A stretch of 64,000 bases of DNA from Aliidiomarina sedimenti (lineage in GTDB: Bacteria > Pseudomonadota > Gammaproteobacteria > Enterobacterales > Alteromonadaceae), in NCBI RefSeq assembly GCF_003986955.1, contig NZ_PIPN01000006.1, positions 124,001 to 188,000 on the forward strand. The letters are read 5' to 3'. Of the stretch, positions 44,929 through 53,765 are shown piece after piece. Position 1 is the first letter of the stretch; the number at the start of each line of letters is the position of its first letter. A program made the translations under genes and the position numbers. The notes beneath the pieces were generated by a model. The model did not search any database. It was not told the DNA's origin and saw nothing but the letters and a program-made list of their open reading frames with translations.

Positions 44929-45393
44929 ATGAATATGAATCTTACCTATACTGATTTCGCTATCGTAGGTATCACGGTATTTGCGGTCATTATTGCCGTT
45001 ACCCTGCACCACGAAGTTTCAACCTGGATGGTCAAACGCCTTGATAGCCCCTCCCAGCAGCGACACCGCAGAATGCTGTACCTTATCTTTACGCTTATTC
45101 TGACCCACATTGCACAAATCTGGCTGTTCGCCTCCGCCGCTCATGTCATTTTGATGCTTCCTGACAGTGGCTCCATTGTGTACAGCTCCTCAGTAAACTT
45201 TTTGGATTTGGTTTACTTATCAGCGGTTACTTTCACCACTCTGGGCTACGGCGATATTCTTCCCGCCGGGAGTATTCGCTTTCTTTTTGGTACCTTGTCA
45301 CTCACCGGGTTTACTCTGATTACCTGGTCTGCGTCGATCACCTTTCTGGAAATGCAGCGCCAATGGAAAGAACGGCTGGATAATAGGTTATAA
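44929..45393 (+). CDS. Two-pore-helix potassium channel (Ion_trans_2)
   Basis: A 154-residue inner-membrane protein with three hydrophobic segments (about 8-26, 48-80, 115-135) and a pore loop holding the K+ filter TTLGYGD near residues 104-110. No cytoplasmic RCK domain. The start may be this ATG or the one 6 bases on. It precedes the catalase gene by 67 bp. Confidence 0.85.
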   Translation: MNMNLTYTDFAIVGITVFAVIIAVTLHHEVSTWMVKRLDSPSQQRHRRMLYLIFTLILTHIAQIWLFASAAHVILMLPDSGSIVYSSSVNFLDLVYLSAVTFTTLGYGDILPAGSIRFLFGTLSLTGFTLITWSASITFLEMQRQWKERLDNRL

Positions 45394-45460
45394 TAGCCAC
45401 AGTGATCCTGCCCATGGCTTATTACGTTAAGCAATCAGTACAACTACTACGAGTGAACGT

Positions 45461-46504
45461 ATGTCGATGATTCCACGCCACAAAGTAACCTCCATCGCGA
45501 TTATAGGTTTTGCAGTAATCGCTTTAATCTGTGCTTTCCTGTATGCCGCTGGTGTGTTTGGTAAGAAGCAGGTCACGGCTCAGCAATTTGTTGATTTCCA
45601 GCAAGGCGAAAACCCGCATCTGGGCTTCCGCCGTGCTCATGCCAAAGGGGTTTGCGTGCGCGGCGACTTCATCGCCACGGGCGAGCTTGCTGCCCACACC
45701 CGCTCTACCCTATTTGAAATTGGCAGTACGCCTTTTATTGGCCGTTTCTCGATTGGCGGCGGTAACCCAAGCGCACCTGATCTCGAGTCTGGCGTGCGTA
45801 GCCTCGCCCTCAGCTTCGATGCAGGCTCTGACCAGCAATGGCGAACGGCGATGAATACCCCGCCAGTTATGGCGGTTGGTACCCCGGAAGACTTCTATGC
45901 TCAACTGCAAACCTTAATGCCCGACCCTGAAACCGGACAGCGTAATCCCGAGCGTATTGCCGAGTTTTTTGCTAATCACCCGGAAACTGAGAACTTTCGC
46001 CGCTGGAGTGCTCAATACCAGCCCAGTGGGAGTTTTTCCAGCGAGCAGTATCACAGCATCAACGCCTTCTACCTGATCAACCAGCAAGGCGAACAGCAGG
46101 CCGTGCGCTGGGCCGCCGTCCCTACTGTGCAGATTGACGAGAACCAGTATGCTGATACCGACCAGGCTGCCAACGCACTGGCGCTGGATGTTCGCGACCA
46201 GTTAGAGGACGGCACTATCGTTTTTGATTTGGTCTTTACTTTGGCCAGCAGTGACGATGATGAAAATGACCCGACTCAGCCCTGGCCTGAGTCTCGTCAG
46301 CAGATAACCGCCGGACAACTGGTCATTCGCCAGTTAGAGCAAGACGCCGCAATCTGCAATAACCTCAATTTTGACCCACTTATTCTGCCGCGCGGTATGC
46401 AGGCGACGAATGACCCAATTCTGCGCGCCCGTTCTGCCTCCTATGCTGAGTCGTATCGTCGGCGGGCGCGGGAAACCTGGTTAGGCAAGGAGCAACAACA
46501 ATGA
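45461..46504 (+). CDS. Membrane-anchored catalase-family peroxidase
   Basis: A 347-residue heme protein of the small catalase (SrpA-like) family. An N-terminal helix (about 10-30) anchors or exports it. The distal His lies in RRAHAKGVCVRG, and the proximal R-x-x-x-Y is in RSASYAESYRRR. The family has peroxidase rather than strong catalase activity. Its stop overlaps the start of the cytochrome b561 gene (ATGA), which suggests electrons come from the membrane quinol pool through that partner. Confidence 0.85.
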   Translation: MSMIPRHKVTSIAIIGFAVIALICAFLYAAGVFGKKQVTAQQFVDFQQGENPHLGFRRAHAKGVCVRGDFIATGELAAHTRSTLFEIGSTPFIGRFSIGGGNPSAPDLESGVRSLALSFDAGSDQQWRTAMNTPPVMAVGTPEDFYAQLQTLMPDPETGQRNPERIAEFFANHPETENFRRWSAQYQPSGSFSSEQYHSINAFYLINQQGEQQAVRWAAVPTVQIDENQYADTDQAANALALDVRDQLEDGTIVFDLVFTLASSDDDENDPTQPWPESRQQITAGQLVIRQLEQDAAICNNLNFDPLILPRGMQATNDPILRARSASYAESYRRRARETWLGKEQQQ

Positions 46505-47034
46505 CACAGCCAGTCACGACCTTTCCGTTAAGCATGCGTATTTTTCACTGGGGGATGGCGGCATTGGTGCTGTCGATGATTTTTGCCGGACTTGCCATGG
46601 TGCAGTCGCTACAAACCTGGCAGCCGACGGTGCTGGCGTTGCACAAAGCATTTGGAGTGGTCGCGTTGGTAGCGGTGCTCCTGCGTTTAATCAACCGCCT
46701 GCGCAGTCGGGTGCCCGCGCTACCCGCTGATCTGCCGGGCTGGCAGGTCTTTGCAGCCAAAGCCTCTCATGTTCTGTTGTATGCCGCGCTGTTTGCCATG
46801 CCAATCAGCGGCTACCTGATGCAAAGTGCCGCGGGCCGTGCAGTGGATGTCTTTGGCGTCTTTATGCTGCCACCGCTGATGTCAGCGGATTTAGTCTGGT
46901 ATGGCGTCTTCCGAGAGATGCACAGCTGGGTAGCCTATGCGCTGATTGCGTTGCTGGTGGTTCACATTGCCGCCGCCCTGCAGCATGGTCTGCTGCGTCA
47001 GGACGGGGTGTTGAAGTCAATGTGGAAACGTTAA
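46501..47034 (+). CDS. Cytochrome b561, YodB/CybB-like
   Basis: Di-heme inner-membrane protein of 177 residues with four helices. Heme-ligand histidines appear in RIFHWGMAAL, ALHKAFGV, SHVLLYAA and REMHSWVAY / VVHIAAAL. Translationally coupled to the catalase-family gene; probably its electron donor. Confidence 0.9.
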   Translation: MTQPVTTFPLSMRIFHWGMAALVLSMIFAGLAMVQSLQTWQPTVLALHKAFGVVALVAVLLRLINRLRSRVPALPADLPGWQVFAAKASHVLLYAALFAMPISGYLMQSAAGRAVDVFGVFMLPPLMSADLVWYGVFREMHSWVAYALIALLVVHIAAALQHGLLRQDGVLKSMWKR

Positions 47035-47039
47035 AGATT

Positions 47040-47240
47040 TCACTGAGAGCTTTTATCGTTAGCCGCGCTTTTTGCGTCACTGGCGCTGGCTTTAATGCCT
47101 CTGAATAAGAGGTAGGCCAGCCCCAGTACTAGCGGGATAAAAACCAGCCCAAGCAAGGCAAAATAGACCACCAGAAAAATCGCAACAAAAAGCGTTCCGA
47201 GAACTAAAAGCGCAGTTAAAACTTTGGCGGTTGTGGGCAT
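47040..47240 (-). CDS. Small membrane protein
   Basis: A 66-residue protein dominated by two hydrophobic stretches (about 6-28 and 30-48), then a short Ala/Ser/Lys-rich tail. AAAGGTG precedes the ATG. No family recognised. Confidence 0.6.
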   Translation of the reverse strand: MPTTAKVLTALLVLGTLFVAIFLVVYFALLGLVFIPLVLGLAYLLFRGIKASASDAKSAANDKSSQ

Positions 47241-47357
47241 CTGTTCACCTTTGTATGTGTATCACGTCAATACGAAGTCAGTAGCAAAAGTGTAGCCCGC
47301 TCACCCCAGTTCACAACCAAGATTCAGCAAGTTATCAGTCAGATACATTTAGCCAGG

Positions 47358-47564
47358 CTACTCTTTAGTCAGGGTAAACAGAGTCTCAACCGGCATTTCA
47401 AAGTAATAGGCCAGTTTCAATGCCACCACCACGGACGGGGTGAAGCGCCGTGTTTCAATGGTGCTGATGGTTTTACGTGAGACCCGGATTGCATCCGCCA
47501 ACTCCTGCTGTGACAGGCCGCGCAGTTTGCGCTCAATGGCAATGCGATTATAGGCTTCTTCCAT
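47358..47564 (-). CDS. Xre-family HTH regulator
   Basis: A 68-residue DNA-binding protein that is essentially one HTH_3 domain (RGLSQQELADAIRVSRKTIS). Similar short regulators often sit beside DUF membrane proteins they control. It overlaps the membrane gene upstream by one base (TAATG). The probable operator is the double palindrome at 48628-48658. Confidence 0.9.
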   Translation of the reverse strand: MEEAYNRIAIERKLRGLSQQELADAIRVSRKTISTIETRRFTPSVVVALKLAYYFEMPVETLFTLTKE

Positions 47565-48073
47565 TACAGGTTCCGCGAGTCAATAGACTCGCTGTCCAAC
47601 GCGTCTTCACCATCATCTTTAAGTAAACGCATAATGGTTACAGCCCAGGTTAGAGCCGCAAGCAATACATACGAACCACCCAGTTGCGTCAACGTAACTT
47701 CTATAGAAAGCAAGTGACTCACTATGTCGTCTGCTATGAAAAATACAATCAGCGACGTCACAACCAGCACCCAGCTTACCATTCTGTAACCAGCTGCAAG
47801 TGCCTGCAGACAAAATTCATCGGTAAATCGTTGTATTTTTCCGCTGGACTCATCGCCCCCCGTTAAACCACTAGTCATATAAACAATAGGAGCAATTAAG
47901 ATAGCCACCGCTAACCCAATGTACCCCACAACAATCACCATTGTCGGTGCATTCAGTAACCTTGAAAGCGCGACAACAGCGACCCCTGCCGCCAATACAA
48001 ATATACTCTGCGCCACTCGCTTTAATGCCTGCACCTGCAGGTCTGGTGTCCATGCATCGTAGGGATTAGTCAT
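47564..48073 (-). CDS. Membrane protein, NPYDAWTP family copy 2
   Basis: A 169-residue protein with four helices. It starts MTNPYDAWTPDLQ, almost the same opening as the gene just upstream, so the two are tandem paralogs. The ATG at 48073 lies inside the end of the upstream gene. Between the upstream paralog and the Xre regulator. Function unknown. Confidence 0.7.
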   Translation of the reverse strand: MTNPYDAWTPDLQVQALKRVAQSIFVLAAGVAVVALSRLLNAPTMVIVVGYIGLAVAILIAPIVYMTSGLTGGDESSGKIQRFTDEFCLQALAAGYRMVSWVLVVTSLIVFFIADDIVSHLLSIEVTLTQLGGSYVLLAALTWAVTIMRLLKDDGEDALDSESIDSRNL

Positions 48074-48593
48074 TGGTCTTCTCCTGTTTGCCACACCCTT
48101 CTTCTGAGCTTTCTTCTTCGGCTGTATCTCTGAGCTGAAACAGAATTATTGAGCCCCAGGTCAGCACGCCGATGACTAAATAGCCACCGGCTACATAGTT
48201 TGGGTCAGCGGTGTGTACGCCCACCCAGCTTAATAGCTTATCCAGAAACAGCCAGCCAACAGCCAGTGTTGTCAGTAGTAACCAAGCCGTGAGCTGGTAG
48301 GCTGAAAACAAGACCTGACGACAATACTCGTCGTCGATGCGCGAGGACTTAAATAAACCAACATCGAGTAAACTTCCGCTCGGTACATACCAGATGAATG
48401 CCACAATTTGGCATCCGATCCCCAGCATGAGTAAAAGTATGCTTACCAATGCTGAGAACTCGAACCAATACACTGAGTTGAGAACAGCGATACCAAAGGT
48501 AAACAGAAAAACTGCGTAAGCGCTACGCTTCAGCGCTTCTACCTGAGCGTCGGGTGTCCATGCATCGTAGGGGTTTCGGGCAGAGTGTTTCAT
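48066..48593 (-). CDS. Membrane protein, NPYDAWTP family copy 1
   Basis: A 175-residue four-helix membrane protein. The ATG at 48593 is preferred because AAGGA sits at the right distance; the ATG six bases upstream has none. The N-terminal box RNPYDAWTPDAQVEALKR is shared with copy 2. First gene of the three-gene operon with the Xre regulator. Unknown function. Confidence 0.7.
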   Translation of the reverse strand: MKHSARNPYDAWTPDAQVEALKRSAYAVFLFTFGIAVLNSVYWFEFSALVSILLLMLGIGCQIVAFIWYVPSGSLLDVGLFKSSRIDDEYCRQVLFSAYQLTAWLLLTTLAVGWLFLDKLLSWVGVHTADPNYVAGGYLVIGVLTWGSIILFQLRDTAEEESSEEGCGKQEKTND

Positions 48594-48620
48594 ATCCATT
48601 CCTTGAAACTTTGTCTTGCA

Positions 48621-48666
48621 TTTTGATACCTGTAGGTTTCAACTTATAACCTGTAGGTATCAAAAT
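48621..48666. promoter_or_regulatory. Probable Xre operator: two ACCTGTAGGT sites
   Basis: ACCTGTAGGT occurs at 48628-48637 and 48649-48658, 21 bp apart (two helical turns). Each site is a near-palindrome (ACCTnnAGGT), and the pair is framed by TTTTGATACC / GGTATCAAAA inverted arms. It lies about 30 bp upstream of the operon start. Confidence 0.65.
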
Positions 48667-48847
48667 CAAGACGGGGTTCGCTCTTTTTTCATGCGGGGGT
48701 GAGCAAAGCAAGACATTGCGTGCCTAAACAGGGATAATACGCGCCTTATTTTTAACCGATGTGGTGGTGTTCGCCACGTCAGGCCAGCATTCGCACTGAA
48801 ACGCCCGCAATTCAGATAGCCCCGGACCATTAAGCGCTGGGGCCAAC

Positions 48848-48873
48848 GATGGAAATCAAAGATGGAAATCAAA
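48848..48873 (+). repeat. 13-bp tandem duplication at the OsmC-YcaO start
   Basis: GATGGAAATCAAA occurs twice in a row. The first copy gives an out-of-frame ATG (48849, a 13-codon peptide); its GGAA also serves as a ribosome site for the true ATG at 48862. Confidence 0.75.
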
Positions 48874-51039
48874 GTAAACTTTCTCGATAACTTACGCCTT
48901 GAAGCCAAGTTTGACGACTTCACTGTCATTACCGATCAGCCGATCCGGTACAAAGGCGACGGTTCGGCGCCGAGCCCTTTTGACTATTTCCTCGCGTCCT
49001 CAGCGATGTGCGCGGCGTATTTTGTGAAGGTTTACTGCAATTCACGGGACATTCCGACTGACAACATTCGCTTGTCGCAGAACAACATTGTCGACCCGGA
49101 AGACCGTTACAACCAGATTTTCAAAATTCAGGTCGAGCTGCCTGAGGATATATCCGACAAAGACCGTCAGGGTATTCTGCGCTCAATTGAGCGCTGTACG
49201 GTTAAGAAAGTGGTGCAAACCGGACCTGATTTCCAGATAGAAGTAGTTGAAAACCTGGATGAAGACGCTCAGGCGCTGCTCATGGGCAGCCCGGATGCGA
49301 ATTCCAACACCTATATCGAAGGCAAAGATCTGCCGCTCGAACAGACCATTGCTAACATGAGCAAGATCCTCTCCGATCTGGGGATGAAAATCGAAATCGC
49401 CTCCTGGCGTAATATCGTGCCTCATGTCTGGTCACTGCATGTACGCGATGCCGCCTCGCCGATGTGTTTCACCAACGGCAAAGGCTCTACCAAAGAAAGC
49501 GCGTTATGCTCTGCCCTGGGCGAATTCATTGAGCGCCTGAACTGCAATTTTTTCTACAACGATCAGTTCTTTGGCGAAGAGATTGCCAACAGCGATTTCG
49601 TCCATTACCCGAACGAGAAATGGTTCAAACCGGGGGCAGACGACGCCTTGCCTGAAGGCATTTTAGACGACCATTGCCTGGAAATTTACAACCCGGACGG
49701 TGAACTTCGCGGGTCCCACCTGATTGATACCAACTCAGGCCGCAAAGACCGTGGCATTGTTTCACTGCCCTATACCCGTTTATCCGACGGTGAGCAGGTG
49801 TACTTTCCGTCAAACCTGATTGAAAACCTGTTTTTAAGCAACGGCATGAGTGCCGGCAACACCCTGGCGGAAGCTAAAGTTCAGTGTTTGTCTGAAATAT
49901 TCGAGCGCGCGGTTAAACGCGAAATCATCGAAAATGAAATCGCCCTGCCCGAGGTACCAAAAGAGGTACTGGCGCAGTATCCGGACATTGCTGAAGGAAT
50001 TGCAGCACTGGAAGCCCAGGGCTTTCCGCTGGTGGTTAAAGACGCTTCCTTAGGGGGCCGTTTTCCGGTTGCCTGCGTGACCTTAATGAACCCGCGCACG
50101 GGCGGCGTATTTGCATCCTTCGGCGCCCACCCGAGTTTTAAAGTGGCACTCGAGCGCAGCCTGACAGAGTTGCTGCAGGGCCGCAGTTTTGAAGGCCTCA
50201 ACGACATTCCATTGCCAACGTTTAATTCGATGGCAGTCAGCGAACCGAATAACTTTGTTGAGCACTTTATCGACTCTACTGGTGTGGTGTCCTGGCGCTT
50301 TTTCAGTGCGAAGTCTGACTATGACTTTAAGCACTGGGACTTTTCCGGCACCACCGAGTACGAAGCTGAAACCCTGTTGGGTATTTTGCATGATATGGGC
50401 AAACAGGTTTACATGGCGGTTTTCGAAGAGCTTGGTGCGCCAGCGGTGCGAGTTCTGGTGCCGGGCTATTCGGAAGTTTATCCGGTCGATGACCTGATTT
50501 GGGATAACACCAACGTTGCACTTGAGTACCGCGAAGACATTCTTAACCTGCATCGCCTTAGCGATGAACAACTGGCTGATTTGGTTGAACGGCTGGAAGA
50601 AAGCCAGATCGACAATTACACCGACATCATTACCTTTATCGGCATTGAATTCGACGAAAATACGGTTTGGGGTCAGCTCACGGTGCTTGAACTTAAGCTG
50701 CTGATTTATTTAGCGCTTGGCCAACACGACGAGGCCCTCGAACTGGTTGAAATGTTCCTCCAGTACAACGATAACACCGTCGAGCGGGTGCTGTTGTATC
50801 GGGCCATGCAGGCGGTGCTTGAAGTTACCTTGAGTGACGATCTGGAACTCGACGACTACCTGTATAACTTCAAGCGCATGTACGGCGACGCCACCATGCA
50901 AGCGGCGGTGGGCTCGGTCGATGGTAGCGTGCGTTTCGCGGGTCTGGAACCCACCAGCATGAAACTGGAAGGTCTCGACCGCCATATGCGCCTGATTGAA
51001 AGCTATAAAAAACTGCATGCGGCAAGGGCTTCAGCCTAA
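48862..51039 (+). CDS. ycaO: OsmC-YcaO fusion protein
   Basis: A 725-residue protein with an N-terminal OsmC-like domain (about 1-140; GDGSAPSPFDYFLASSAMC with the reactive Cys) and a YcaO cyclodehydratase-type domain (about 200-560; GKGSTKESALCSALGEFIER and CLSEIFERAVKREI as ATP/Mg-binding helices), then a TPR-like C-terminus. The fused form is standard in many gammaproteobacteria; E. coli YcaO, which lacks the OsmC part, supports methylthiolation of ribosomal protein S12. No RiPP precursor or azoline-partner gene is nearby, so a housekeeping role is likely. Confidence 0.9.
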   Translation: MEIKVNFLDNLRLEAKFDDFTVITDQPIRYKGDGSAPSPFDYFLASSAMCAAYFVKVYCNSRDIPTDNIRLSQNNIVDPEDRYNQIFKIQVELPEDISDKDRQGILRSIERCTVKKVVQTGPDFQIEVVENLDEDAQALLMGSPDANSNTYIEGKDLPLEQTIANMSKILSDLGMKIEIASWRNIVPHVWSLHVRDAASPMCFTNGKGSTKESALCSALGEFIERLNCNFFYNDQFFGEEIANSDFVHYPNEKWFKPGADDALPEGILDDHCLEIYNPDGELRGSHLIDTNSGRKDRGIVSLPYTRLSDGEQVYFPSNLIENLFLSNGMSAGNTLAEAKVQCLSEIFERAVKREIIENEIALPEVPKEVLAQYPDIAEGIAALEAQGFPLVVKDASLGGRFPVACVTLMNPRTGGVFASFGAHPSFKVALERSLTELLQGRSFEGLNDIPLPTFNSMAVSEPNNFVEHFIDSTGVVSWRFFSAKSDYDFKHWDFSGTTEYEAETLLGILHDMGKQVYMAVFEELGAPAVRVLVPGYSEVYPVDDLIWDNTNVALEYREDILNLHRLSDEQLADLVERLEESQIDNYTDIITFIGIEFDENTVWGQLTVLELKLLIYLALGQHDEALELVEMFLQYNDNTVERVLLYRAMQAVLEVTLSDDLELDDYLYNFKRMYGDATMQAAVGSVDGSVRFAGLEPTSMKLEGLDRHMRLIESYKKLHAARASA

Positions 51040-51079
51040 CGCATTGCGATGGCTCTGCTAGACTAAGTTTGTTTCACCA

Positions 51080-51784
51080 ATGGAACCGACTATGTCTGCC
51101 CTTTGTTGCAATATGCTGTTGGCGCAGCTGCCAGATTCATTGCTTGTTCGCCTTCAGGCTCAGGCAAAGGTACTGATGGTGCGCCCGGCGCAGGAACTTG
51201 TTTTGGCGGATCAGTCATCCAGTTACGTGTATTTTCCACAAACTGCGTTGCTGTCGCTGGTACATACATTAATGGACTCATCGTCCACTGAAGTTATGAT
51301 GATTGGGCGCGAAGGCATGCTAGCGTCCCATCAGGACAATGCCGCCATTAACATGCTGCATGGTCGTGTCTTGCGCGCAGGCTCGGCACTGCAAATTAGC
51401 CGCGGTGTACTCGCTCAGCTGGCTGTCTCGTATCCGGAGCTGCAAGCCATGTTAACGGCTTATACCGACGACACCCTGCGTCAGTTATGTCAGGTGGTTG
51501 CATGCTACCGGCACCATTCAGTCAAACAACAACTCAGTCGCTGGTTGCTTGCCTTCGACGACCACTACCCAAATCAACCTATTCTCACCACCCACGCCGC
51601 TATGGCGGCCAGACTCGGCGTGCGCCGTGAAGCGGTCAGCAACGCCGCGAGTGCGCTGCAAGAGGCTGGCGCTTTGCACTACCATCGCGGCCAGGTCGAG
51701 CATATCAATCGCCCGCTCCTGCTGACGTATAGTTGCGAATGTTACCACCCGCTGCAGAGCCAGTATAAAAAAACCCGGCCATAA
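51080..51784 (+). CDS. Crp/Fnr-type transcriptional regulator
   Basis: A 234-residue regulator with an N-terminal cNMP-binding-like beta roll (about 15-130; IGREGMLASHQ) and a C-terminal winged helix (about 150-225; THAAMAARLGVRREAVSNAASALQ). No Fnr-type Cys cluster is seen. The start may be the ATG at 51080 or the one at 51092. Followed by a GC-rich stem. Confidence 0.85.
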   Translation: MEPTMSALCCNMLLAQLPDSLLVRLQAQAKVLMVRPAQELVLADQSSSYVYFPQTALLSLVHTLMDSSSTEVMMIGREGMLASHQDNAAINMLHGRVLRAGSALQISRGVLAQLAVSYPELQAMLTAYTDDTLRQLCQVVACYRHHSVKQQLSRWLLAFDDHYPNQPILTTHAAMAARLGVRREAVSNAASALQEAGALHYHRGQVEHINRPLLLTYSCECYHPLQSQYKKTRP

Positions 51785-51796
51785 AGGCCGGGCTTT
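51769..51796 (-). terminator. Terminator after the Gln-rich small protein
   Basis: Stem GGCCGGG / CCCGGCC with loop TTTAT (minus strand), followed by seven T residues on the minus strand. On the + strand the U-tract is weak, so it mainly ends the leftward Gln-rich gene. Confidence 0.85.
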
Positions 51797-51818
51797 GCGT
51801 GTTATTTAAAGCTAAGTT

Positions 51819-51965
51819 TTATTTAGCTTTTTGATGCTGACCAGGCTTTCCTTGCTGCTGCTTCTGATTCTGGTCCTGCTGCTGCTTTTGACCTTGCTGC
51901 TGTTGCTTCTGGCCTTGCTGAGCTTGTTTCTGGTCTTGTTGACCTTGGTTTCGTTGAGTACTCAT
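51819..51965 (-). CDS. 48-residue Gln-rich small protein
   Basis: ATG at 51965 with GGAGAT upstream, stop TAA at 51819-51821, then a strong terminator. The product is low-complexity: 24 of 48 residues are Gln, the rest mainly Lys, Gly, Asp and Asn, starting MSTQRNQGQQDQKQAQQGQK and ending GKPGQHQKAK. Too short for common length cut-offs. Highly hydrophilic and probably disordered, similar in composition to stress-induced hydrophilins. Neighbouring DUF883 gene fits a stress context. Function unknown. Confidence 0.75.
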   Translation of the reverse strand: MSTQRNQGQQDQKQAQQGQKQQQQGQKQQQDQNQKQQQGKPGQHQKAK

Positions 51966-52099
51966 AACGTTATCTCCTGGGCTCGTGGGAGCTTATAGCA
52001 AGCGCAACTGGTTGCTGCGCTGGATTATAAGTATGGTCGATACCCAAAAGGCGTCTGTACGTTACCCCACACAACAAGCGTATTACCGAAAGTAAACAC

Positions 52100-52372
52100 T
52101 TACTCGTCAGACTCTGAACGTTGCAGAACTTTACTCAGTAAAAATCCAGCAGCCACCGCGCAACCGACAACTAAAAACGGGTGACGGTTAATGTAAGCAC
52201 CTGAGCTTTTCGCCCATTGCTGCTCTTTTTTATGCAGTTGACGAGCGGTTTTTCGAATACTCTGGTTGGCATGCTGAGATGCCTCCGCCGTTTTATCAAC
52301 AGCTCCGCGCACACCAGAAGCCGCTTTAGCAATAACATCATCAATACGTGAATCCTGATTTCCTGTTTTCAT
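52100..52372 (-). CDS. DUF883 (ElaB/YqjD-like) membrane-anchored protein
   Basis: A 90-residue protein: an amphipathic helical region, then a C-terminal transmembrane helix (about 65-82; HPFLVVGCAVAAGFLLSKVL), the tail-anchor layout of ElaB/YqjD. In E. coli these bind ribosomes in stationary phase. A single Arg/Ser/Glu tail follows the helix. Confidence 0.88.
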   Translation of the reverse strand: MKTGNQDSRIDDVIAKAASGVRGAVDKTAEASQHANQSIRKTARQLHKKEQQWAKSSGAYINRHPFLVVGCAVAAGFLLSKVLQRSESDE

Positions 52373-52575
52373 GACTGGCTCCTTCAGCTTAAGTCGATAA
52401 ATGCTCTCTCTTATACGTTGTTAAGCACCTCTGCGCTTAATTACGTCTGCATCTAAGTCTGCTTAACCAAGTCACGCATGTATGTGCGCTACCGCACAAA
52501 GCGCGGAGAAGTCTAAAATGAATCCAGTTACGTACTATGCTTTACCAGCTTCCTGGTTTTGCGGACTAAATCACC

Positions 52576-53127
52576 ATGCTAAAGGTACGAATCACCCTTA
52601 TTATATGTTCTGTTATCTTCCTCAGCGCCTGTTCATCAGGTGACTGGCGCTCAGCTTCGCGGGATTCCGCAGGGCTTGCACCGCCGCCAGCTGAAACGCC
52701 GCAAGCGGTGATCGAAGTATATGCTGCCGATGCCTATGGCTGGCGCGGTTGGTTTGCCGTGCATACCTGGATTGCCATCAAACCAGAACAAGCAAGTGAA
52801 TATACAGTGTATGAAGTCGTTGGCTGGGGGGTCGACGAAGGTCGCTCAGCGTTGCGCACTTACCAGACAGAAATTCCTGATCGGTATTGGTACGGCGCAC
52901 GCCCGGACGTGCTGCTGACCTTGCAGGGGGAGGAAGCCAGGGAGCTAATTCCGCAAATTGAAGCGGCGGTAGAACGCTATCCCTGGACGGGCGAATACCG
53001 CGCAGTCCCCGGACCAAACAGTAATACACTGCCCGCCTGGATAGCGATTCAGGTCCCGGAGTTAGGCCTGCAGTTACCGTTCAGTGCAATCGGCAGCGGC
53101 TATGCACGCCGCGATCGCGGAGACTAA
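52576..53127 (+). CDS. DUF3750 family lipoprotein
   Basis: A 183-residue lipoprotein (lipobox FLSAC, Cys19). The domain has WFAVHTWIAIKP, a GWGVDEGRSA strand, PDRYWYGARP and the late PGPNSNTLPAWI; these match DUF3750. Function unknown, periplasmic by signal. Confidence 0.85.
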   Translation: MLKVRITLIICSVIFLSACSSGDWRSASRDSAGLAPPPAETPQAVIEVYAADAYGWRGWFAVHTWIAIKPEQASEYTVYEVVGWGVDEGRSALRTYQTEIPDRYWYGARPDVLLTLQGEEARELIPQIEAAVERYPWTGEYRAVPGPNSNTLPAWIAIQVPELGLQLPFSAIGSGYARRDRGD

Positions 53128-53141
53128 CCCGGTAAGCTAGA

Positions 53142-53681
53142 CTACTGCGCGGCTTTCAGCTCGTGCAGTGTAAGTTCAACCTGGCTGTCACCATCGCTGA
53201 CATAGAGTACCCCGTCAGTGACCATCACGCCCCAGTGGATATTTCTGCCAATCTGCGACGCGAGTTCAGCGTGCTCAGGCTCCGGGAGTGCGAGAATACG
53301 GACCTGCTTGAGGTCATTTACTTTAGGTAGCAGTTTTTCAGCCCAGATACGGGTATTACCATAAGCAAGCACTGACATCTGTGGCGCGCGACGGCTCGAC
53401 TTGGTGATGCGGTCAGCATCAGGCTGACCGACATCTATCCAGTGTTCAATCTGGCCGTCCAGGCTTAGCTGCCATAGCGCCGCCTCGTCGGTGTCCGACA
53501 GGCCACGGCCGAAAGCCAGATGCTCGTGGTAAAAAATAGCGTACGCAATAATACGCGCAACCAGCCTCAGTTCAGTCTCTGACGGATGGCGTGCGACTGT
53601 CACTTTAACCGTCTCGTAGACGCCTCGATCCATATCTGAAATATCCAGACTGACTTTATAGGGGGTTGCCTGCAACGCCAT
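53142..53681 (-). CDS. yaeQ: YaeQ family protein
   Basis: A 179-residue protein with the family start ALQATPYKVSLDISDMDRG and RHPSETELRLVARIIAYA. YaeQ has a PD-(D/E)XK-like fold and was reported as a suppressor-type regulator in E. coli; no clear role. Converges with the DUF3750 gene, 14 bp apart. Confidence 0.92.
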   Translation of the reverse strand: MALQATPYKVSLDISDMDRGVYETVKVTVARHPSETELRLVARIIAYAIFYHEHLAFGRGLSDTDEAALWQLSLDGQIEHWIDVGQPDADRITKSSRRAPQMSVLAYGNTRIWAEKLLPKVNDLKQVRILALPEPEHAELASQIGRNIHWGVMVTDGVLYVSDGDSQVELTLHELKAAQ

Positions 53682-53765
53682 GACTTACTCTCTGCTTAGG
53701 GAAAAGGAGCGCATCATAACACGTTACGTATGCGCTCCCATGCGAGGGTTTTATTGCGTGCTTAG

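Noticed and set aside
48862-51039. RiPP (thiazole/oxazole peptide) biosynthesis cluster
   Set aside because: A YcaO domain alone suggests it, but the OsmC fusion form is a common housekeeping type and no precursor peptide, dehydrogenase or protease gene is nearby.
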